DNA from: Anabaena azotica FACHB-119
GTDB lineage: Bacteria > Cyanobacteriota > Cyanobacteriia > Cyanobacteriales > Nostocaceae
NCBI RefSeq assembly: GCF_014697625.1
Contig: NZ_JACJSG010000040.1
Coordinates: 1-64,000, forward strand
DNA: 64,000 nt
Reading direction: 5' to 3'
A program made the translations under genes and the position numbers. Shown one piece after another: positions 62,001 through 64,000 of the stretch (position 1 is the stretch's first letter; each line of letters starts with the position of its first letter). Under the pieces are notes generated by a model that searched no databases, had not been told where the DNA came from, and was given only the letters and a program-made list of their open reading frames with translations.

Positions 62001-63166
62001 TGCTGATCCATCTGCTGCACTTGCTTGCCTGCTGCTTTACTGGTGATATCGTTGGCAGGTGGCAAGGCGGCAGCCTGGGCTTCGGCCGTTTTACTTTTGG
62101 CTGGCGGATGTTGCTTTTGTTGGCTAGCAGCAGCTTGAGCTTTTTTCACTACTGCCTGAAATGCTGGATCTTGGGCAGGGGAAGCGGGGGCTTTGTTGCC
62201 ACTGACTTTTCGCTGAATTGTGGGGTGGGAATTTGGAGAAATGGCGATCGCATTTTTTTTCTGCCACCCCAAGGAAGGATTTCCACCTCCTCTGTCTGAC
62301 TGCGGTTGCTGGATTTTGCGCTTTACCGTCAAGGGCGGGGTGGGATTTTGCTGGAGGGTGTGGGTTAATTCGTGCGCCAGTAGGAATTGTCCTGAACTTG
62401 TGTGAGGTTCGTAGCGTCCAGCCCCAAAGAAGATATCCCGCCCAATGGTAAATGCCTGAGCGTTGAGTTGTCCTGCTATTTCTGCCGCTTGGGAGTCGGT
62501 ATGAACAAGTACGCCCCCAAAGTTATAACCAAAACGGGACTCGAAGAAACTGCGAGTAGATTCTGCCAGGGGTTGTCCTCCCCCTCGCATGGTTTGAATG
62601 CGCTTTTCTACGTGAGGAGTCACTTCAGGGGTTGTATCTGCCGTTCCTTTCGTTTGAGCAGTTTCATCTTTATCTTCGGTTGCTTGACGTTGCAACATTT
62701 GGGCAGTTTCATCTTTGTCTTCGGTTGCTTGTCGCTGCAACATCTGAGCGGTTTCTTCTTCTTTGTCTTGTGCTTGACGTTGAACCAAGGGAGTAATCGG
62801 TACTATTGGTTTAGTCTGAGCCGTTTCTTCTTGCTGTTCTTCTGGTTGTCGCTGTATTGTGCCAACTGTGGATTTAGCTTGAGCGGTTTCTTCCTCCGGT
62901 TCTTGTGGTTGTCCCTGTGTCAAGGGTTCAGACATTCGCATGACATTGTAGGCAACATGATCAGCTTCCATTTCGTAAACATCATTAGGTTTACCTACTT
63001 TCAGCTTTGCCTGGATAAGTTGAGAGACTGCTTGATTGCCGATTTTTCGTTGTAATTGCCACAGAGGGTGAGTAGTGGGAAGTGAGGATTTATGAGATGC
63101 GATCGCACTAGCAAATTGACTAGTCGCTGTAGTATTTTGAACTTTCGTTGCTTTCTGCTCTCCCAT
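59009..63166 (-). CDS. Large DUF4157 eCIS effector-like protein with C-terminal nuclease-like domain
   Basis: About 1385 residues. The start is ATG 63166 (MGEQKATKVQNTTATSQ), with GGTGAG about five bases upstream; a GTG three codons earlier is possible. Order of parts: a low-complexity N-terminus with tandem 15-residue repeats (QRQATEDKDETAQ words); a DUF4157 domain (about 195-275) with the zinc-protease-like HELTH; a long Ala/Gln-rich helical region; several hydrophobic stretches (about 820-1085) that could insert in membranes; and a C-terminal domain with DHRGHLIGDRFYG (about 1207-1219) typical of DNA/RNA non-specific endonucleases. The last about 70 residues look like a helix-hairpin-helix (VNLNTDTEETLQ). 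DUF4157 proteins mark eCIS cargo. It points head-to-head to its AAA+ neighbour's end. Confidence 0.85.
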   Translation of the reverse strand: MGEQKATKVQNTTATSQFASAIASHKSSLPTTHPLWQLQRKIGNQAVSQLIQAKLKVGKPNDVYEMEADHVAYNVMRMSEPLTQGQPQEPEEETAQAKSTVGTIQRQPEEQQEETAQTKPIVPITPLVQRQAQDKEEETAQMLQRQATEDKDETAQMLQRQATEDKDETAQTKGTADTTPEVTPHVEKRIQTMRGGGQPLAESTRSFFESRFGYNFGGVLVHTDSQAAEIAGQLNAQAFTIGRDIFFGAGRYEPHTSSGQFLLAHELTHTLQQNPTPPLTVKRKIQQPQSDRGGGNPSLGWQKKNAIAISPNSHPTIQRKVSGNKAPASPAQDPAFQAVVKKAQAAASQQKQHPPAKSKTAEAQAAALPPANDITSKAAGKQVQQMDQQQAKAFNRDAFKTALLAKIEAAAPKNLEQVDKFKESGKLGAVKAALAGQVDATKQQSQGGIEAKVKGTPDPSGIAPKSVTPLPANPAGAPPAGIDAAQAAPKPKTNAEISLQEGSQSLDKQMADADVTEDQLKKSNEPDFLAAADAKQQAQKDAVIAPQEYRQSEQALLTQAQSQAVTTAQTQLAEMHVIRGQTQNKTTVTQKQAKNQDEQKRHEVANELQTIYTQTKKAAEDRLTRLDTEVNQAFDKGANAAQQAFEDGVKRDMDDYKAKQGWAGEAWQWLKERLGFPSEVDKFYHKHRSLYIENMDQVLNGIAILVEKGLNEAKNEIAKGRRAIEAKLEQQPANLRKALQEDAQKIQSDFDKLEQSVEDKQEQLIDSLTQKYNEKLQAIDARIEEMKAQNKSWVDAAKEALGGAIKTIQELKTMLLGLLGNAAAIKKIIKNPIGFLGNLVAGVKQGFMNFVGNIAAHLQQGLMGWLFGALAQAGIQLPDSFDLKGILSLIMQVLGATWAFIRARAVKILGEKVVKAMETTAGIFQILISQGIMGVWDYIQEQLSNLADVVLAGIKSFVTDSIIKAGVTWIVGLLNPAGAFIKACKAIYDIIMFFVERGSQIAALVNAVVGSVSAIADGAIGAAASAVENALGKAVPVAISFLAALLGITGISKKIREVIEKVQAPVGKAIDWLIQKAYDLVKAAGKLLGFGKDKKDEREADEGAGEYIYEKSVGGGHKIKIRKDLKVFRFSTPTMLSGSDAQKQQQDALESVITPVPPTYPTDSLGRASGPSGYVKGVKDGEERENLPGLKSLPGGIPAYQPGDHRGHLIGDRFYGSSGAGNLVPMHATLNLSTFKSYENTLAESYKALLKAEKGVLLFMQITPNYPGSDASKPASYRPTTITANSKIITLKEGAPSLTIEEQVYPNTFINPNAVVSSVNLNTDTEETLQAALSIPLAKFIFQERTRGGKFADLMDLQLRLALLPEAQAVNLNEILIARANLITL
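62654..62743 (-). repeat. Tandem 45-bp coding repeat in the DUF4157 gene
   Basis: Two adjacent 45-bp units encode MLQRQATEDKDETAQ twice; a third, more diverged unit (VQRQAQDKEEETAQ) precedes them. It lies in the linker before the DUF4157 domain. Confidence 0.8.
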
Positions 63167-63317
63167 ACAACTCACCGCCCTTTTTCTGATAAATTCAATT
63201 TAGATAGCTTGGAACTTTGAGGGAAATTTTTGAGCCAAATTTTGGCTGTGAATGTTTCTCAATTCTTAATTGTGACAAACTTGTTATCCAGATACTGCTC
63301 TTGCCGAAATTTCTGAA

Positions 63318-64000
63318 TTATTCACAGAATATATTATATTGAAGCTTACCCCCACCCTGAGTCACCACGAAGCGTAGCTCATGGTTGCCAATTTCTTGCG
63401 GCACTAAGCTTGTAATATCCAACACACCTGTTCCACTTGTAATGAGCGGGTGTGTAGCAGATCCATTACCAATTTCTCTCCAACCGTTGAGTAGTTGAAG
63501 TAAACTATCAGTTCTTGGCTGTCCATTGACAAGCAATTGTAAACTGCTGAAATACTCCTTGCTCTGTGTCCCAGCCTGTATTGATGCTCCCGTTGAACTA
63601 ACGGTTATTGAGTGTTGATGGTCTCCCAGATTTGATACAATTCCACCAGATAGACTATGATTGTGAGAACCAGAACTGCTCACCCAGTAAGCAGCCGTCT
63701 CTCCAGTTAAACAGGTGAGTAAAGAAATCCAACCGCTTTTCCAACCTCCTAGACTGGAAGGAAAAGACCCCCCATAGTTGTGATCTGATGGTTTTCCTGC
63801 TCCTCCTGTGTTGCCGACATTAATGGCATGAGTGTGATCACTAATGCTACTAATAGAAAAATTATGCCCATGACTGTGATTAAGGCTTATGCTTTGTGCA
63901 GCAGCCTGATGAGTGTGACTTCCCAGTTCAGTGTAAAACGCTCGGCTGAATAGTGAGCCTCTTAAAAAAAGTTTAATGGTTTTTGGAATATGCAATCTAC
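63318..64000 (-). CDS. Histidine-rich tail-fibre-like protein, partial
   Basis: At least 225 residues, cut at the window end: the first in-frame start seen is TTG at 63995, and the frame stays open to 64000. Five His-x-His groups occur in the N-terminal half: SHTH (27-29), HSHGH (40-44), DHTH (54-56), SHNH (111-113) and DHQH (126-128), in Gly/Ser-rich beta-type sequence. This resembles phage tail-fibre tips in which HxH pairs bind iron in a needle. The rest is a small beta-rich domain (VLDITSLVPQEIGNHELRF). It is likely the receptor-binding fibre of the eCIS. Confidence 0.7.
   Translation of the reverse strand, partial: RLHIPKTIKLFLRGSLFSRAFYTELGSHTHQAAAQSISLNHSHGHNFSISSISDHTHAINVGNTGGAGKPSDHNYGGSFPSSLGGWKSGWISLLTCLTGETAAYWVSSSGSHNHSLSGGIVSNLGDHQHSITVSSTGASIQAGTQSKEYFSSLQLLVNGQPRTDSLLQLLNGWREIGNGSATHPLITSGTGVLDITSLVPQEIGNHELRFVVTQGGGKLQYNIFCE

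Overview
This window looks like a filamentous, heterocyst-type cyanobacterium of the Nostoc/Anabaena/Trichormus group. The reasons are frequent HIP1-type GCGATCGC sites, many heptanucleotide tandem repeats (STRRs), RNA polymerase split into rpoB, rpoC1 and rpoC2, a desC-desA-desB fatty-acid desaturase cluster, and a BciB-type vinyl reductase. No database was searched; all family names come from reading the translated sequence.

Layout. 0-11 kb: a WD40/J-domain membrane protein between direct repeats, bciB, a GxxExxY protein, a TAXI-type solute-binding protein, a PLP lyase, and the desaturases desC, desA and desB. 11-14 kb: an A+T-rich two-gene ATPase + TOPRIM-like cassette, resembling the anti-phage system PARIS, between identical 20-bp direct repeats. 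14-26 kb: the conserved cluster rpsT-tatD-rpoB-rpoC1-rpoC2, all on the minus strand. 26-35 kb: hisD, a universal stress protein, Uma2 proteins, an SRPBCC protein, an AbrB/MazE-like protein, hslO (Hsp33) and a large membrane-anchored repeat protein, with dispersed repeats and a MITE-like element between them.

35.6-53.8 kb is a type I-D CRISPR-Cas locus. On the minus strand it runs cas3', then a block of accessory genes (coiled-coil protein, DUF433, DUF1016 nuclease, MntA/HepT pair), then cas10d-csc2-csc1, a 2OG-Fe(II) oxygenase, and cas6-cas4-cas1-cas2. The leader and an array of 18 intact repeats plus one interrupted and one degenerate repeat follow. A divergent WYL-domain gene is the likely regulator. 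One repeat is split by an IS982-family insertion sequence with a 5-bp target duplication.

53.9-64 kb: a peptide-type ABC permease, an HD-domain protein, tRNA-Gly(CCC), and what looks like one edge of an extracellular contractile injection system (eCIS) cluster: a two-module AAA+ ATPase, a 1385-residue DUF4157 protein with a C-terminal nuclease-like domain, and a histidine-rich tail-fibre-like protein cut by the window end.

The best candidates for something new are the ATPase/TOPRIM-like pair, the accessory genes translationally linked to the I-D operon (HepT/MntA into cas10d; the oxygenase between csc1 and cas6), and the DUF4157 effector with its nuclease and HhH-like tail.
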